Positions 26,029 through 35,488 of a DNA stretch of 64,000 nt are shown piece by piece. Origin of the DNA: Peterkaempfera bronchialis. Lineage in GTDB: Bacteria > Actinomycetota > Actinomycetes > Streptomycetales > Streptomycetaceae. How positions within the stretch are numbered: the stretch's first letter is position 1; the number at the start of each line of letters is the position of its first letter. The translations under genes and the position numbers were made by a program. Where the stretch lies: NCBI RefSeq assembly GCF_003258605.2, contig NZ_CP031264.1, positions 4,774,001-4,838,000 of the forward strand, given 5' to 3'. A model generated the notes under the pieces. It was given only the letters and a program-made list of their open reading frames with translations, had not been told where the DNA came from and made no database searches.

Positions 26029-27023
26029 CCCGCTGCGCCGTCTTCGGCACCGGCTCCTGGGGTACCGCCTTCGCCATGGTGCTGGCCGACGCCGGCTGCG
26101 AGGTGACCCTCTGGGGACGCCGCGCCGAGCTGGCCGACGCCGTCAACCGCACCCATGTCAACCCCGACTACCTGCCGGGCGTGCGCCTTCCGGCGGGGAT
26201 CACCGCCACCGCCGACCCGGCGGAGGCCGCCGCCGGTGCGGAGTTCGCCGTGCTCGCGGTGCCCTCGCAGACGCTGCGCGGCAACCTGGCGACCTGGGCG
26301 CCGCTGCTGGAGCCGGACACCGTCCTGGTCAGCCTGATGAAGGGCATCGAGCTGGGCACCACCAAGCGGATGAGCGAGGTGATCGCCGAGGTCGCCGACG
26401 CCGGGCCGGACCGGGTCGCCGTGGTCAGCGGACCCAACCTGGCCCCGGAGATCGCCGGCCGCCGACCCGCCGCCTCCGTGGTGGCCTGCGCCGACGAGGA
26501 CGTGGCCAAGCGCCTTCAGGCGGCCTGCCACACCGGCTACTTCCGCCCGTACACCAACACCGACGTGGTCGGCTGCGAGCTGGGCGGCGCGGTGAAGAAT
26601 GTGATCGCGCTGGCCGTCGGCATGGCCGACGGCATGGGCCTGGGCGACAACGCCAAGGCGTCGCTGATCACCCGGGGCCTGGCCGAGACCACCCGCCTGG
26701 GCCTGGCGATGGGCGCCCACCCGTACACCTTCGCCGGTCTGGCGGGCATGGGCGACCTGGTCGCCACCTGCTCCTCGCCGCTCTCCCGCAACAACACCTT
26801 CGGTACCAACCTGGGGCGCGGCATGACGGTGGCCGAGACCATCGCCGCCACCAGCCAGACCGCCGAGGGCGTCAAGTCCTGCCAGTCGGTGCTGGACCTG
26901 GCCCGCCGGGTCGGCGTGGAGATGCCGATCACCGAGGCGGTGGTGGACGTGGTGCACCACGGCACGCCCACCCGGCTGGTACTCAAGGAGCTGATGTCGC
27001 GCTCCGCGAAGCCCGAACGGTAG
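26025..27023 (+). CDS. gpsA: Glycerol-3-phosphate dehydrogenase (NAD(P)+)
   Basis: A 332-residue enzyme that reduces dihydroxyacetone phosphate to sn-glycerol-3-phosphate for phospholipid synthesis. The nucleotide-binding motif is [11 protein letters not shown] at residues about 6-16, and the catalytic lysine lies in [13 protein letters not shown]. The substrate-binding segment [20 protein letters not shown] is also typical. It starts with GTG inside the last codon of plsC. Length is normal. Confidence 0.95.
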   Translation: MTRCAVFGTGSWGTAFAMVLADAGCEVTLWGRRAELADAVNRTHVNPDYLPGVRLPAGITATADPAEAAAGAEFAVLAVPSQTLRGNLATWAPLLEPDTVLVSLMKGIELGTTKRMSEVIAEVADAGPDRVAVVSGPNLAPEIAGRRPAASVVACADEDVAKRLQAACHTGYFRPYTNTDVVGCELGGAVKNVIALAVGMADGMGLGDNAKASLITRGLAETTRLGLAMGAHPYTFAGLAGMGDLVATCSSPLSRNNTFGTNLGRGMTVAETIAATSQTAEGVKSCQSVLDLARRVGVEMPITEAVVDVVHHGTPTRLVLKELMSRSAKPER

Positions 27024-27131
27024 GAGCCGACGGTGCGAAACCTGATGCCGGGTCCGGCGGACGGCCCCATCCGCCGCATGGCGCACACCCGCACGACAGC
27101 CAACGGGCCGCACGGTAGTGTCGGGCTCGAT

Positions 27132-28289
27132 ATGAGCATCGAACCGACCTTCTCGAACCCGGAGGGCGGCGCCCCTGGGCGCAAGCCCCGCGTCGCGCTC
27201 GTCTTCGGCGGGCGCAGCTCCGAGCACGCCATCTCGGTCTCCACTGCGGGCAGTGTGCTGCGCGCCATCGACCGGACGGTCTACGACGTGCTGCCGATCG
27301 GCATCACCCATGACGGCCGCTGGTCGCTGACCACCGACGAGTCGTCCCGGATGGCCATCACCGACGGCCGGCTGCCCAGCGTCGAGCAGGTCGCCGAGTC
27401 GGCCGAGGGCCAGGTCGTGCTGCCGGTCAGCCCGGCCTCCCGCGAGGTCGTCTGGAACGAGCCGGGCGCCGTGCCCAAGGCGCTGGGCGAGGTCGACGTG
27501 GTGCTGCCGCTGCTGCACGGCCCCTGGGGAGAGGACGGCACGCTCCAGGGCCTGCTGGAGCTCTCCGGGGTGCCGTACGTCGGCTCCGGGGTGCTGGCCA
27601 GCGCGGTCGGCATGGACAAGGAGTACACCAAGCGGGTCTTCGACTCCTTCGGGCTGGAGGTCGGCCCGTACACGGTGGTCCGCCCCCGCGAGTGGGAGAC
27701 CGAGGCCGGTCGCGCTGCCGCCCGCGAGCGGGTCGCCGGGCTGGCGATGCCTGTCTTCGTCAAGCCCTGCCGGGCCGGTTCCAGCATGGGCATCACCCTG
27801 GTGAAGGACCTCTCCGAGCTGGACGCCGCGATCGAGGAGGCCCGCCGCCACGACCCCAAGGTGATCGTGGAGGAGGGGCTGAGCGGGCGCGAGATCGAGT
27901 GCGGGGTGCTGGAGTTCGAGGACGGCCCGAGGGCCAGCCTGCCGGCCGAGATCAAGGTCGGCGGCGAGTTCGAGTTCTATGACTTCGAGGCCAAGTACAT
28001 CGACTCCTCCGAGGTGGAGGTACCGGCCCGGCTCACCGCCGAGGCGACCGAGCGGGTCCGGCAGCTGGCCGTGCGCGCCTTCGAGGCGCTCGGCTGCGAG
28101 GGCCTGGCCCGGGTGGACTTCTTCCTGCTGGAGGACGGCCGCTGGGTCGTCAACGAGATCAACACCATGCCCGGCTTCACCCCCATCTCGGCCTACCCGA
28201 AGATGTGGGAGGCGTCCGGCGTGCCCTACCCCGAGCTGATCGACCGGCTGCTCCAGGCGGCGCTGCGCCGCCCCACCGGCCTGCGCTGA
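27132..28289 (+). CDS. ddl: D-alanine--D-alanine ligase
   Basis: A 385-residue ATP-grasp ligase that makes the D-Ala-D-Ala end of peptidoglycan precursors. The N-terminal VALVFGGRSSEHAISV, the central HGPWGEDGTLQGLLEL and VKPCRAGSSMGI, and the C-terminal VVNEINTMPGFTPISAYPKMWEASG are diagnostic of Ddl. The ATG at 27132 begins the aligned family region; no strong ribosome-binding site is visible and the frame is open to 27033. It follows gpsA by about 110 bases. Nothing suggests a D-Ala-D-Lac type ligase. Confidence 0.94.
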   Translation: MSIEPTFSNPEGGAPGRKPRVALVFGGRSSEHAISVSTAGSVLRAIDRTVYDVLPIGITHDGRWSLTTDESSRMAITDGRLPSVEQVAESAEGQVVLPVSPASREVVWNEPGAVPKALGEVDVVLPLLHGPWGEDGTLQGLLELSGVPYVGSGVLASAVGMDKEYTKRVFDSFGLEVGPYTVVRPREWETEAGRAAARERVAGLAMPVFVKPCRAGSSMGITLVKDLSELDAAIEEARRHDPKVIVEEGLSGREIECGVLEFEDGPRASLPAEIKVGGEFEFYDFEAKYIDSSEVEVPARLTAEATERVRQLAVRAFEALGCEGLARVDFFLLEDGRWVVNEINTMPGFTPISAYPKMWEASGVPYPELIDRLLQAALRRPTGLR

Positions 28290-28337
28290 CCGCGCCGGGG
28301 CGCACCGGGTTCACCGGGCTCAGTGGGCGCAGTGGGC

Positions 28338-28859
28338 TCACTGGGTGAAGCGGGACGGCACGGTCTTCGCCACCGCGTCGGAGAGCTGCGGCAGCACATC
28401 GGTCGGGTTGGCGTACGCCCCGGCCCGCACCGTGACCTCCACCGTGGTGCGCCGCTCGACCGTGGTGAAGCGGTAGTCGCCGCCGTCCAGCTTCTCGATC
28501 AGCCAGTCCACGTCGTTGACCGTGGCCCCGTCCAGTTCCCGCTGCTCCAGCAGCACCGGCGGCACCGGTACGCCGCACTTCAGCACCGTGCGCGGATCGC
28601 TCCGCCAGGCCGCCGTGTACGGCGAGGAGGGCTGCGGGTCGCGGCGGGCCCGACCCTGGAGGGAGTGCGGCAGCGCCCGGTCCAGCGCGCGGCAGAGCGC
28701 CGCGCCGCGTGCGTCGGGCACCGGAGGGGGCACCCGGCCGTCGGAGCGCCACCACAGGAAGCCGCCCGCCAGCAGCACACAGAGGACGGTGGAGAGCAGC
28801 AGCATGCGGCGGGGCATGGCACCGGCGGGAAGGAACCGGAACCGGGCGAATTCGGTCAC
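28338..28859 (-). CDS. DUF3515-type membrane-anchored or exported protein
   Basis: A 173-residue protein with one N-terminal membrane/signal segment (MLLLSTVLCVLLAGGFLWW) followed by an extracytoplasmic domain resembling DUF3515. Cys residues occur at ALCRAL and LKCGVP and could form a disulfide. The GTG start at 28859 fits the protein but its ribosome-binding site is weak. It faces ddl and precedes the Lrp-type gene. The function of DUF3515 is unknown; association with thiL and ddl neighbours is common in streptomycetes. Confidence 0.75.
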   Translation of the reverse strand: MTEFARFRFLPAGAMPRRMLLLSTVLCVLLAGGFLWWRSDGRVPPPVPDARGAALCRALDRALPHSLQGRARRDPQPSSPYTAAWRSDPRTVLKCGVPVPPVLLEQRELDGATVNDVDWLIEKLDGGDYRFTTVERRTTVEVTVRAGAYANPTDVLPQLSDAVAKTVPSRFTQ

Positions 28860-28879
28860 CGACCGATCATAGGAGGCCG

Positions 28880-29113
28880 CTACAGATGGACCACCGGGCA
28901 GGTCAGGGTTCTGGTGATGCCCTCCACCTGCTGGATGCGGGCCACCACCAGGCGGCCCAGCTCGTCCACGGTCTCGGCCTCGGCCCGTACGATCACGTCG
29001 TACGGCCCGGTGACGTCCTCGGCCCGGATCACCCCGGGGATGTCCGAGATGGTCCCGGCCACGGCCGACGCCTTGCCGACCTCTGTCTGGATCAGGATGT
29101 ATGCCTGCACCAC
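28880..29113 (-). CDS. Stand-alone Lrp/AsnC ligand-binding (RAM) domain protein
   Basis: A 77-residue protein consisting only of an Lrp/AsnC C-terminal RAM domain (AYILIQTEVGKASAVAGTI, then GPYDVIVRAEAETVDELG). There is no DNA-binding helix-turn-helix. Such domains bind amino acids and oligomerise. The start is one of two adjacent GTG codons (29113 or 29110), with GGGAGG upstream. It could modulate a full-length Lrp protein by mixed oligomers, which is inference. Confidence 0.85.
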   Translation of the reverse strand: MVQAYILIQTEVGKASAVAGTISDIPGVIRAEDVTGPYDVIVRAEAETVDELGRLVVARIQQVEGITRTLTCPVVHL

Positions 29114-29295
29114 GGGGGACCTCCCGGCGGCTCGGTGTGGAGATCGTCTCGTCGTTCGACGCCACGCTACCGTGCGGTGCGGCCCCGAGGGGAGACCCGC
29201 GTCGCCGCGCGGGGCTACGCTGCGCGCTGGGAGTGCACGCCGTGCGGCCCGCGCGGCGTACTCGACGAGATCCGTGGTCCAGGGAAGGACGGCAC

Positions 29296-30258
29296 ATGCA
29301 GGGCACCGTGGGCGAGCTCGGCGAGTTCGGGCTCATTCGGGAGCTGACCGCCCGGCTGCCGCACAACCCGTCCGTCGCCCTCGGCCCGGGCGACGACGCC
29401 GCCGTGGTGAAGGCGCCCGACGGGCGGGTCGTGGCCACCACGGACGTCCTGCTGGAGGGCCGCCACTTCCGCCGCGACTGGTCCACCGCCTATGACGTGG
29501 GCCGCAAGTCCGCCGCCCAGAACCTCGCCGACATCGCGGCCATGGGCGCGGTGCCCACCGCACTGCTGCTCGGCCTGGTCGTCCCCGCCGACCTGCCCGC
29601 CACCTGGGCCACCGAGCTGATGGACGGCCTGCGCGACGAGTGCCAGGTGGCCGGCGCCGGGGTGGCCGGCGGCGATGTGGTGCGCGGCGACACGGTGATG
29701 CTGGCCATCACGGCCCTGGGCGACCTCCAGGGCCGTACCCCGGTGACCCGGGCCGGCGCCCGGCCGGGCGACCTGGTCGCGGTGACCGGCTGGCTGGGCT
29801 GGTCGGCGGCCGGCTACACGGTGCTCTCCCGGGGCTTCCGCTCGCCGCGCGCCTTTGTGGAGGCCCATCGGCGGCCCGAGCCGCCCTACCACGCAGGACC
29901 CGCGGCGGCCCGGCTGGGCGCCACCGCCATGATCGACGTCAGCGACGGCCTGATCGCCGACCTCGGGCATGTCGCCACCGCGAGCGGCGTCGACATCGAT
30001 CTGCGCGCCGCCGACTTCGACGTACCCGCGCAGATGGCCGACATCGGGCAGGCGGTGGGCGTGGACCCGCTGGTCTGGGTGCTCTCCGGCGGCGAGGACC
30101 ACGCCATCGTGGCGACCTTCCCCCCGGAGACGCCGCTGCCCGCCCGCTGGCGGGTGGTCGGCGAGGTGTCCGCCGCGCGACCGGGTCGCGGCGGCGCGGT
30201 CACCGTGGACGGCGCCCCCTGGGACCGGGCCGGCGGCTGGGACCACTTCGCCGGCTAG
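29296..30258 (+). CDS. thiL: Thiamine-monophosphate kinase
   Basis: A 320-residue PurM-like kinase that phosphorylates thiamine monophosphate to thiamine pyrophosphate. The family motif GPGDDAAVVKAPDGRVVATTD begins near residue 31, and SAAQNLADIAAMGA and IDVSDGLIADLGH are also conserved. The ATG has GGAAGG ten bases upstream. It is followed by a phosphofructokinase gene rather than directly by thiD. I saw no TPP riboswitch upstream. Confidence 0.94.
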   Translation: MQGTVGELGEFGLIRELTARLPHNPSVALGPGDDAAVVKAPDGRVVATTDVLLEGRHFRRDWSTAYDVGRKSAAQNLADIAAMGAVPTALLLGLVVPADLPATWATELMDGLRDECQVAGAGVAGGDVVRGDTVMLAITALGDLQGRTPVTRAGARPGDLVAVTGWLGWSAAGYTVLSRGFRSPRAFVEAHRRPEPPYHAGPAAARLGATAMIDVSDGLIADLGHVATASGVDIDLRAADFDVPAQMADIGQAVGVDPLVWVLSGGEDHAIVATFPPETPLPARWRVVGEVSAARPGRGGAVTVDGAPWDRAGGWDHFAG

Positions 30259-30436
30259 GCGGTGCCGGACGCCGCATGTCAGGCGGGAGGGGGCGGACTC
30301 CGCCTGGGGCGGCGCTGAGCGCGGGGGGGTGTCCGGCGCGTCCAGCCCGGGGTGTGGGCCGTCTTCGGGTATGTCTGGCGTGGTATGCCCGGATTCGGGC
30401 GCCCCCCGAGACGGCGAGCGGGAGCTCTGGCGACAT

Positions 30437-31460
30437 ATGCGCATCGGTGTCATGACCAGCGGCGGCGACTGCCCCGGCCTCAATGCGGTGATCCGCTCCG
30501 TGGTGCACCGCGCCGTCGACGTCCACGGCGACGAGGTCATCGGCATCGAGGACGGCTATCTGGGGCTGATCGAGCAGCGGAGCAGGCCGCTCGGCCATGA
30601 CGACGTCACCGGGCTGCTCACCCGGGGCGGCACCGTGCTCGGCTCCTCCCGGGTGGAGCACCACCGCATCCACCAGGCGGTCGCCCAGGCGCCCGCGCTG
30701 GCGGCCGGGCTGGGCATCGACGCGCTGATCGCGATCGGCGGTGACGGCACCTTCACCGCGGCCCGGCTGTTCTGCGAGGCCGGGCTGCCGGTGGTCGGCG
30801 TACCCAAGACCATCGACAACGACGTCAACGCCACCGATGCCTCCTTCGGCTTCGACACCGCCGTGGCCGTCGCCACCGAGGCCGTCGACCGGCTGAAGAC
30901 CACCGCCGAGTCCCACCAGCGGGTGATGGTGGTGGAGGTGATGGGCCGGGAGGCGGGCTGGATCGCGCTGGAGGCGGGGATGGCGGGCGGCGCCCACGCC
31001 ATCCTGCTCCCGGAGAAGCCCTTCGACATCGAGGCGGTCTGCGTGATGATCGAGGAGCGGTTCGCCCGCCGCAAGAAGTTCGCCATCGTGGTGGTCGCCG
31101 AGGGGCCCAGCCGGCCCCGGCACGCTGCGGCTGGACCCCGGTACGGTCGACCAGTTCGGCCACCGCCGGTTCGGCGGGATCGGCACCCGGCTGGCCCTGG
31201 AGCTGGAGCACTGGCTGGGCAAGGAGGCCCGGCCGGTGATCCTCGGCCACACCCAGCGCGGCGGCCCGCCGACCGCCCGGGACCGGGTGCTCGCCACCCG
31301 CTTCGGCTGGCACGCGGTGGAGGCGGTGCACAAGGGCGCCTACGACTGGTTCACCGCGCTGCGCGGCACCCTGGTCGAGCTGGCCCCGCTGGCGGACGCC
31401 ATCGCGGAGCCCAAGACCGTGCCGCTGCACCGCATCCTGGAGGCGGAAGCGGTGCTGTGA
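30437..31460 (+). pseudogene. pfkA: 6-phosphofructokinase, frameshifted
   Basis: A PfkA-family gene whose reading frame breaks near residue 226. It starts MRIGVMTSGGDCPGLNAVIR and has GGDGT with Gly104, PKTIDND with Lys124 and catalytic Asp127, the pattern of ATP-dependent streptomycete enzymes. The first frame runs into non-family sequence after VVVAEG at about 31105. The family continues one frame over ([22 protein letters not shown]) to the stop at 31460. The segment is one base longer than a multiple of three: one extra base in the CCCC run at 31115-31118, or two missing Gs, would repair it. It may be a sequencing error or a real decay of a redundant copy. It is wedged between thiL and thiD. 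Confidence 0.8.
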
Positions 31461-31493
31461 GCGGGCCTGCGGGGGAGGGGTAGGTTGGGCCTC

Positions 31494-32330
31494 ATGGCAG
31501 AGATCACCGCTTCCCACCAGGCACCGCCCCGGGTGCTGACCGTCGCCGGCTCCGACTCCGGAGGCGGCGCCGGCATCCAGGCCGACCTCAAGGCGATGCT
31601 CGCCCTGGGCGTGCACGGGATGAGCGTGATCACCGCCGTCACCGCCCAGAACTCGCTGGGGGTGCAGGGCTACTGGGAGCTGCCCGCCGAGGCGGTACGG
31701 GCGCAGTTCCGCAGTGTGGTCGACGACATCGGCGTGCAGGCGGTGAAGACCGGCATGCTGGCCTCCGTCACCCTGGTCGAGACCGTCTCCGAACTGCTCG
31801 CCGGGGTGGACGCCCCGGTGGTGGTGGACCCGGTCGGGGTCTCCAAGCACGGCGATGCGCTGCTGGCCGCCGAGGCGGTCGCCACCGTACGGGAGCGGCT
31901 GCTGCCGCTGGCCACCGTCGCCACCCCCAATCTGCACGAGGTGGCCCAGCTCACCGGCGCCCGGGTGACCGGCGAGGAGGACATGCGCACGGCCGCGGAG
32001 GCGGTGCTGGCGCTGGGGCCGCGCTGGGTGCTGGTCAAGGGCGGCCATCTGCCCGGCCGCGCCGCCGACCTGCTCTTCGACGGGTCCGAGGAGCACTGGT
32101 TCCGCTCCGAGCGGTATGACAACCGGCACACCCATGGCACCGGCTGCACCCTGGCCAGCGCCATCGCCGCCGAACTCGCCAAGGGGCAGGACGTCCCCGG
32201 CGCGGTGGCCGCAGCCAAGGAGTACGTCACCGGCGCCATCCGGGCGGGCTTCCCGCTCGGCGCGGGCATCGGCCCGGTCGACCACGCCTGGCGGCAGCGC
32301 GGCCGGTCTGGCGAGGCCCCCGTCGGGTAG
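31494..32330 (+). CDS. thiD: Hydroxymethylpyrimidine/phosphomethylpyrimidine kinase
   Basis: A 278-residue ribokinase-fold enzyme that phosphorylates HMP and HMP-P in thiamine synthesis. Signature segments are [18 protein letters not shown] near residue 16 and the C-terminal [20 protein letters not shown] with the catalytic Asp/Gly region. The ATG at 31494 is likely; the TTG at 31485 is an alternative. It lies 33 bases after the broken pfk, which separates it from thiL. Confidence 0.93.
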   Translation: MAEITASHQAPPRVLTVAGSDSGGGAGIQADLKAMLALGVHGMSVITAVTAQNSLGVQGYWELPAEAVRAQFRSVVDDIGVQAVKTGMLASVTLVETVSELLAGVDAPVVVDPVGVSKHGDALLAAEAVATVRERLLPLATVATPNLHEVAQLTGARVTGEEDMRTAAEAVLALGPRWVLVKGGHLPGRAADLLFDGSEEHWFRSERYDNRHTHGTGCTLASAIAAELAKGQDVPGAVAAAKEYVTGAIRAGFPLGAGIGPVDHAWRQRGRSGEAPVG

Positions 32331-32458
32331 GAGTCCTGGTGAGCCCTGGGCCTGGCCCGAACATGACGCATGCTCGGTGCGTACACGGGGAAAGGCAACA
32401 GGAACCAGGCGGGATCGGTCGTCCCTCCGCGACTGCGGGGCATGCTCGGGAGGCGAGG

Positions 32459-33130
32459 ATGATGGCCGGCGGGACAGCACAGCCGTACGGCGGGGGCGGA
32501 GAACAGGGGCCCGTTCGCAGGCTCCTGCGACGGGTCGTCCTATGCCTGCGGCAGTCCTGCGGCGCCGACCGCAACCCGCTCTGCCGCCGTACCGACCGCA
32601 GGCGGGCCCGGCTGCTGATCGCCCTGGTGGTACTGCTGCTGCTGGCGCCGCTGCCGGCGGTGCTGGTCGGGCAGCTGGTCTACCGCCATGGCAGCGAGGC
32701 GGCTGCCGTCCAGCGGACGCAGCGGCACGAGGTCACCGCGGTGACGCTGGTCCCGGCGGCGCAGGCGCAGATCAGGGTGGGACAGCAGCTGGACGTACCG
32801 GTGGCGGCCCGCTGGAGCTACCCGCCGGGCCAGGCCCGGACCGGGCAGGTGGCGGCGGCGCCCGGTACCAGCGCCGGGACGAAGGTGCAGCTCTGGGTGG
32901 ACGGCTCGGGGCAGCCGACCCGGCCGCCGCGCTCGTCGGCCGACATCACCGCGGACGCCTGGTTCGCCGGCGCCGGTGCGCTGGCTGTGACCGCCGCCTT
33001 CACGCTGACCGGTGCGGGCCTGGCGCGCAGGTCGCTGGACCGGCGTGACGACCGGGTCTGGGCCCGGCAGTGGGCCGAGGTCGAACCCGACTGGTCCGGC
33101 CGCCGCCCGCACGGCATCGACGGGCGCTGA
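32459..33130 (+). CDS. Two-pass membrane protein of the Rv1733c-like type
   Basis: A 223-residue protein with a membrane segment near residue 45-70 (LLIALVVLLLLAPLPAVLVGQLVY) and a second one near the end (AGALAVTAAFTLTGAGLA). An extracytoplasmic domain of about 90 residues lies between them. The start MSP at 32339 is possible, but the ATG pair at 32459/32462 has GGAGG upstream and removes a low-complexity leader. The layout matches the actinobacterial Rv1733c-like family, whose function is unknown. It converges on rpmB with a shared hairpin between them. Confidence 0.75.
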   Translation: MMAGGTAQPYGGGGEQGPVRRLLRRVVLCLRQSCGADRNPLCRRTDRRRARLLIALVVLLLLAPLPAVLVGQLVYRHGSEAAAVQRTQRHEVTAVTLVPAAQAQIRVGQQLDVPVAARWSYPPGQARTGQVAAAPGTSAGTKVQLWVDGSGQPTRPPRSSADITADAWFAGAGALAVTAAFTLTGAGLARRSLDRRDDRVWARQWAEVEPDWSGRRPHGIDGR

Positions 33131-33173
33131 GCATCCGTTGTTACTGGGCACCGGCTGCTGGGTGCGGACATGC

Positions 33174-33211
33174 GGAAGGCCGGTCCACCCCGAGGGGTGA
33201 ACCGGCCTTCC
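33174..33211. terminator. Bidirectional terminator between the membrane protein and rpmB
   Basis: GGAAGGCCGGT (33174-33184) pairs with ACCGGCCTTCC (33201-33211), and the loop holds an extra CACCCC/GGGGTG stem. It sits between two convergent genes and can stop both. Confidence 0.85.
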
Positions 33212-33238
33212 GGCGAACCGGGGGTACCGGCCTGCGCG

Positions 33239-33424
33239 TCAGCGCGAGACCTTGCCGGCCTTGATGCACGAGGTGCAGACGTTGAGCCGCTTCGGCGTCC
33301 GACCGACCACGGCGCGCACCGTCTGAATGTTGGGGTTCCAACGACGGCGCGTGCGGCGGTGCGAGTGGGAGATGTTGTTGCCGAAGCCCGGCCCCTTGCC
33401 GCAGACGTCGCAGTTGGCAGCCAC
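33239..33424 (-). CDS. rpmB: 50S ribosomal protein L28, zinc-ribbon form
   Basis: A 61-residue L28, the normal length. Four Cys form a zinc ribbon: NCDVCGKGP near the start and VCTSCIKAG near the end. The GTG at 33424 is chosen because GGAG lies eight bases upstream; GTG 33433 would add three residues outside the family. Streptomycetes have a second, zinc-free L28 elsewhere that replaces this type under zinc limitation. It belongs to the large ribosomal subunit. The DAK2-domain gene is divergent from it. Confidence 0.95.
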   Translation of the reverse strand: MAANCDVCGKGPGFGNNISHSHRRTRRRWNPNIQTVRAVVGRTPKRLNVCTSCIKAGKVSR

Positions 33425-33687
33425 GGGAGTCACTCCAAAGACTTCAGATCAGGTACGTTCCAAAACCCCGGAAGACCGCGGACCGTGGATGCGGGTACTG
33501 GGCCAAACCGAGAAGGTGCCCGGACTTGGCCGGGCAACCGGAGCAGCATACATCTGCCGCTGCTGTAGAACGAAACTACCATGACCCGGGCACCCGCTGC
33601 CGCCGGGCACCGGGCCCGGCCCGGATAGCCTGCCCTGCGGCGGGCCGTGAACCGGGGCCCGCCGACACGCGCCAGTGAGGAGACCCG

Positions 33688-35460
33688 GTGCCGGACACGC
33701 TCGACGCTCCCGCCGTACGCACCTGGTGCCGGCTGGCTCTGGCCGCCCTCGGGCAGGCCCGCGAGGAGATCGACGCGCTCAACGTCTACCCCGTACCCGA
33801 CGGGGACACCGGCACCAACCTCTATCTGACGGTCGAGGCCGCCGCCGCCGCGCTCGACCCGCTCTTCGAACCCTCCGACGGCGCCGCAGCCGCAGCGCCC
33901 GACCTCGCCACCGCCATGCGGGCGATGGCCCGGGGCGCGCTGCTCGGCGCCCGGGGCAACTCCGGGGTGATCCTCGCCCAGCTGCTGCGCGGAATGACCG
34001 AGGCGTTGGCCGACGGCGGGGGCGCGGGGGATTCCGCCGCGCTACGGCGTGCGCTGCGCCGCGCCGCCGACGCCGGGTACGAGGCCGTCGCCCGCCCCGT
34101 CGAGGGCACCCTGCTCACCGTCGCCGCGGCCGCCGCGCACGCCGCCCAGGACTGCCCCGGCGGCCTGGTCGAGGTCGCCGAGGCCGCGTACCAGGCGTCC
34201 CGCCATGCGCTGGCCCGCACCCCGCAGCAGCTGGACGTACTGGCCCGGGCCGGAGTGGTGGACGCCGGCGGGCGCGGCCTGGTGGCGGTGCTCGGCGCCC
34301 TGGCGGACGCGGTGGCCGACCACACCCCGATGGGCCCGCTGGCGCTGGAGTCCGGCCGCCCCCGCCACCGTGAAGCCCTGCTGGACGCGATCCCGCTCCA
34401 GGCCACCCAGACGATCGGCGCCACCGAAGCGATCGGCGCCGCCGAAGCGGTCGGGGCCGCCGAAGCGGTCGGGGCAGCTCCGGCCGTCCGGGGCTGCACC
34501 GCCGGGGCGCACCACGCCGGCTGCGGCGGCAGCCACCCGGCGTTCGAGGTGATCTATCTGCTGGACGCCCCCGACGGCGCCCTGCCCGCACTCCGCGCCC
34601 GGCTCGCCGAACTCGGCGACTCGCTGGTGGTGGTCGGCGGCGACGGCCTGTGGAACGTCCATGTGCATGTGGACGACGCCGGCGCCGCCGTGGAGGCCGG
34701 CGTGCAGGCAGGCCGCCCGTACCGGATCAGGATCACCCATTTCGGTGACGCCGCCCGCACCGGAGCGGCCACCGGCACGGCCGAGCCGCCCGAGCAGCCC
34801 GGCCGGGCCGTGGTCTCCGTGGTGCACGGTGCCGGGATCGCCCGGCTCTGCACCGGGGCCGGGGCCACCGTGCTGCGCGCCGACCCCGACCGGCCGCCGT
34901 CCAGCGCCGAACTGGCCGCCACCGTCCGCCTCACCGGCGCCCGCGAAGTGGTGCTGCTGCTCAACGACCCCGAGCTGCGGGCGGTCGCCGGGGCCGCCGC
35001 CGACCAGCTGCGCGGCGAGGGCATACGGGTGGCCGTCATCCCCACCCGCTCCCCGGTACAGGGGCTGGCGGCGCTGGCCGTCCACGAGGCCGGCCGGCGC
35101 TTCGACGAGGACGTCGTCTCGATGACCTCGGCCGCCGGTGCCACCCGCTATGCCGAGCTGGCCGTGGCCGAGGGCGAGTCCTGGACCATGGCCGGCGTCT
35201 GCCAGGCCGGGGATGTGCTCGGCCTGATCGACGGCGATGTGGCGGTCATCGGCGGCGACCTCGGGGACACCGGCGCGGTGGTGCTCGACCGGATGCTGGC
35301 GGGCGGCGGCGAACTGCTCACCCTGATCCTCGGCGAGGGGGTCCCGCAGCGGCTCGCCGACCGGCTGGTGGCCCATGTGCGGCGGTCGCGGCCCGAGGTC
35401 GACACGGTGGTCTACGACGGCGGGCAGGAGGCCGCGCCGCTGCTGATCGGCCTGGAGTGA
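33688..35460 (+). CDS. DAK2-domain kinase-like protein (FakA-like)
   Basis: A 590-residue protein with an N-terminal DAK2/DhaL domain and a C-terminal DegV-binding-like half, the plan of FakA/YloV proteins that phosphorylate fatty acids with a DegV partner. The nucleotide-binding Asp residues are visible in NVYPVPDGDTGTNLYLT near residue 33, and RGALLGARGNSGVILAQLLRG is also conserved. The GTG at 33688 has GAGGAG upstream. An in-frame 18-bp tandem repeat encodes a linker near residue 242. recG follows closely, a conserved arrangement in many bacteria. Fatty-acid kinase activity is inferred. Confidence 0.85.
   Translation: MPDTLDAPAVRTWCRLALAALGQAREEIDALNVYPVPDGDTGTNLYLTVEAAAAALDPLFEPSDGAAAAAPDLATAMRAMARGALLGARGNSGVILAQLLRGMTEALADGGGAGDSAALRRALRRAADAGYEAVARPVEGTLLTVAAAAAHAAQDCPGGLVEVAEAAYQASRHALARTPQQLDVLARAGVVDAGGRGLVAVLGALADAVADHTPMGPLALESGRPRHREALLDAIPLQATQTIGATEAIGAAEAVGAAEAVGAAPAVRGCTAGAHHAGCGGSHPAFEVIYLLDAPDGALPALRARLAELGDSLVVVGGDGLWNVHVHVDDAGAAVEAGVQAGRPYRIRITHFGDAARTGAATGTAEPPEQPGRAVVSVVHGAGIARLCTGAGATVLRADPDRPPSSAELAATVRLTGAREVVLLLNDPELRAVAGAAADQLRGEGIRVAVIPTRSPVQGLAALAVHEAGRRFDEDVVSMTSAAGATRYAELAVAEGESWTMAGVCQAGDVLGLIDGDVAVIGGDLGDTGAVVLDRMLAGGGELLTLILGEGVPQRLADRLVAHVRRSRPEVDTVVYDGGQEAAPLLIGLE
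34411..34482. repeat. Four-unit 18-bp in-frame tandem repeat
   Basis: Four 18-base units encode TIGATE, AIGAAE, AVGAAE and AVGAAP in the linker between the two halves of the DAK2-domain protein. It is likely a flexible spacer with potentially variable copy number. Confidence 0.85.
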
Positions 35461-35488
35461 CGCCCGGATGTCCGAGGCGTGAGGTGGA

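Noticed and set aside
29114-29295. A TPP riboswitch before thiL
   Set aside because: The conserved THI-box sequences are not present in this short gap or in the gap before thiD.
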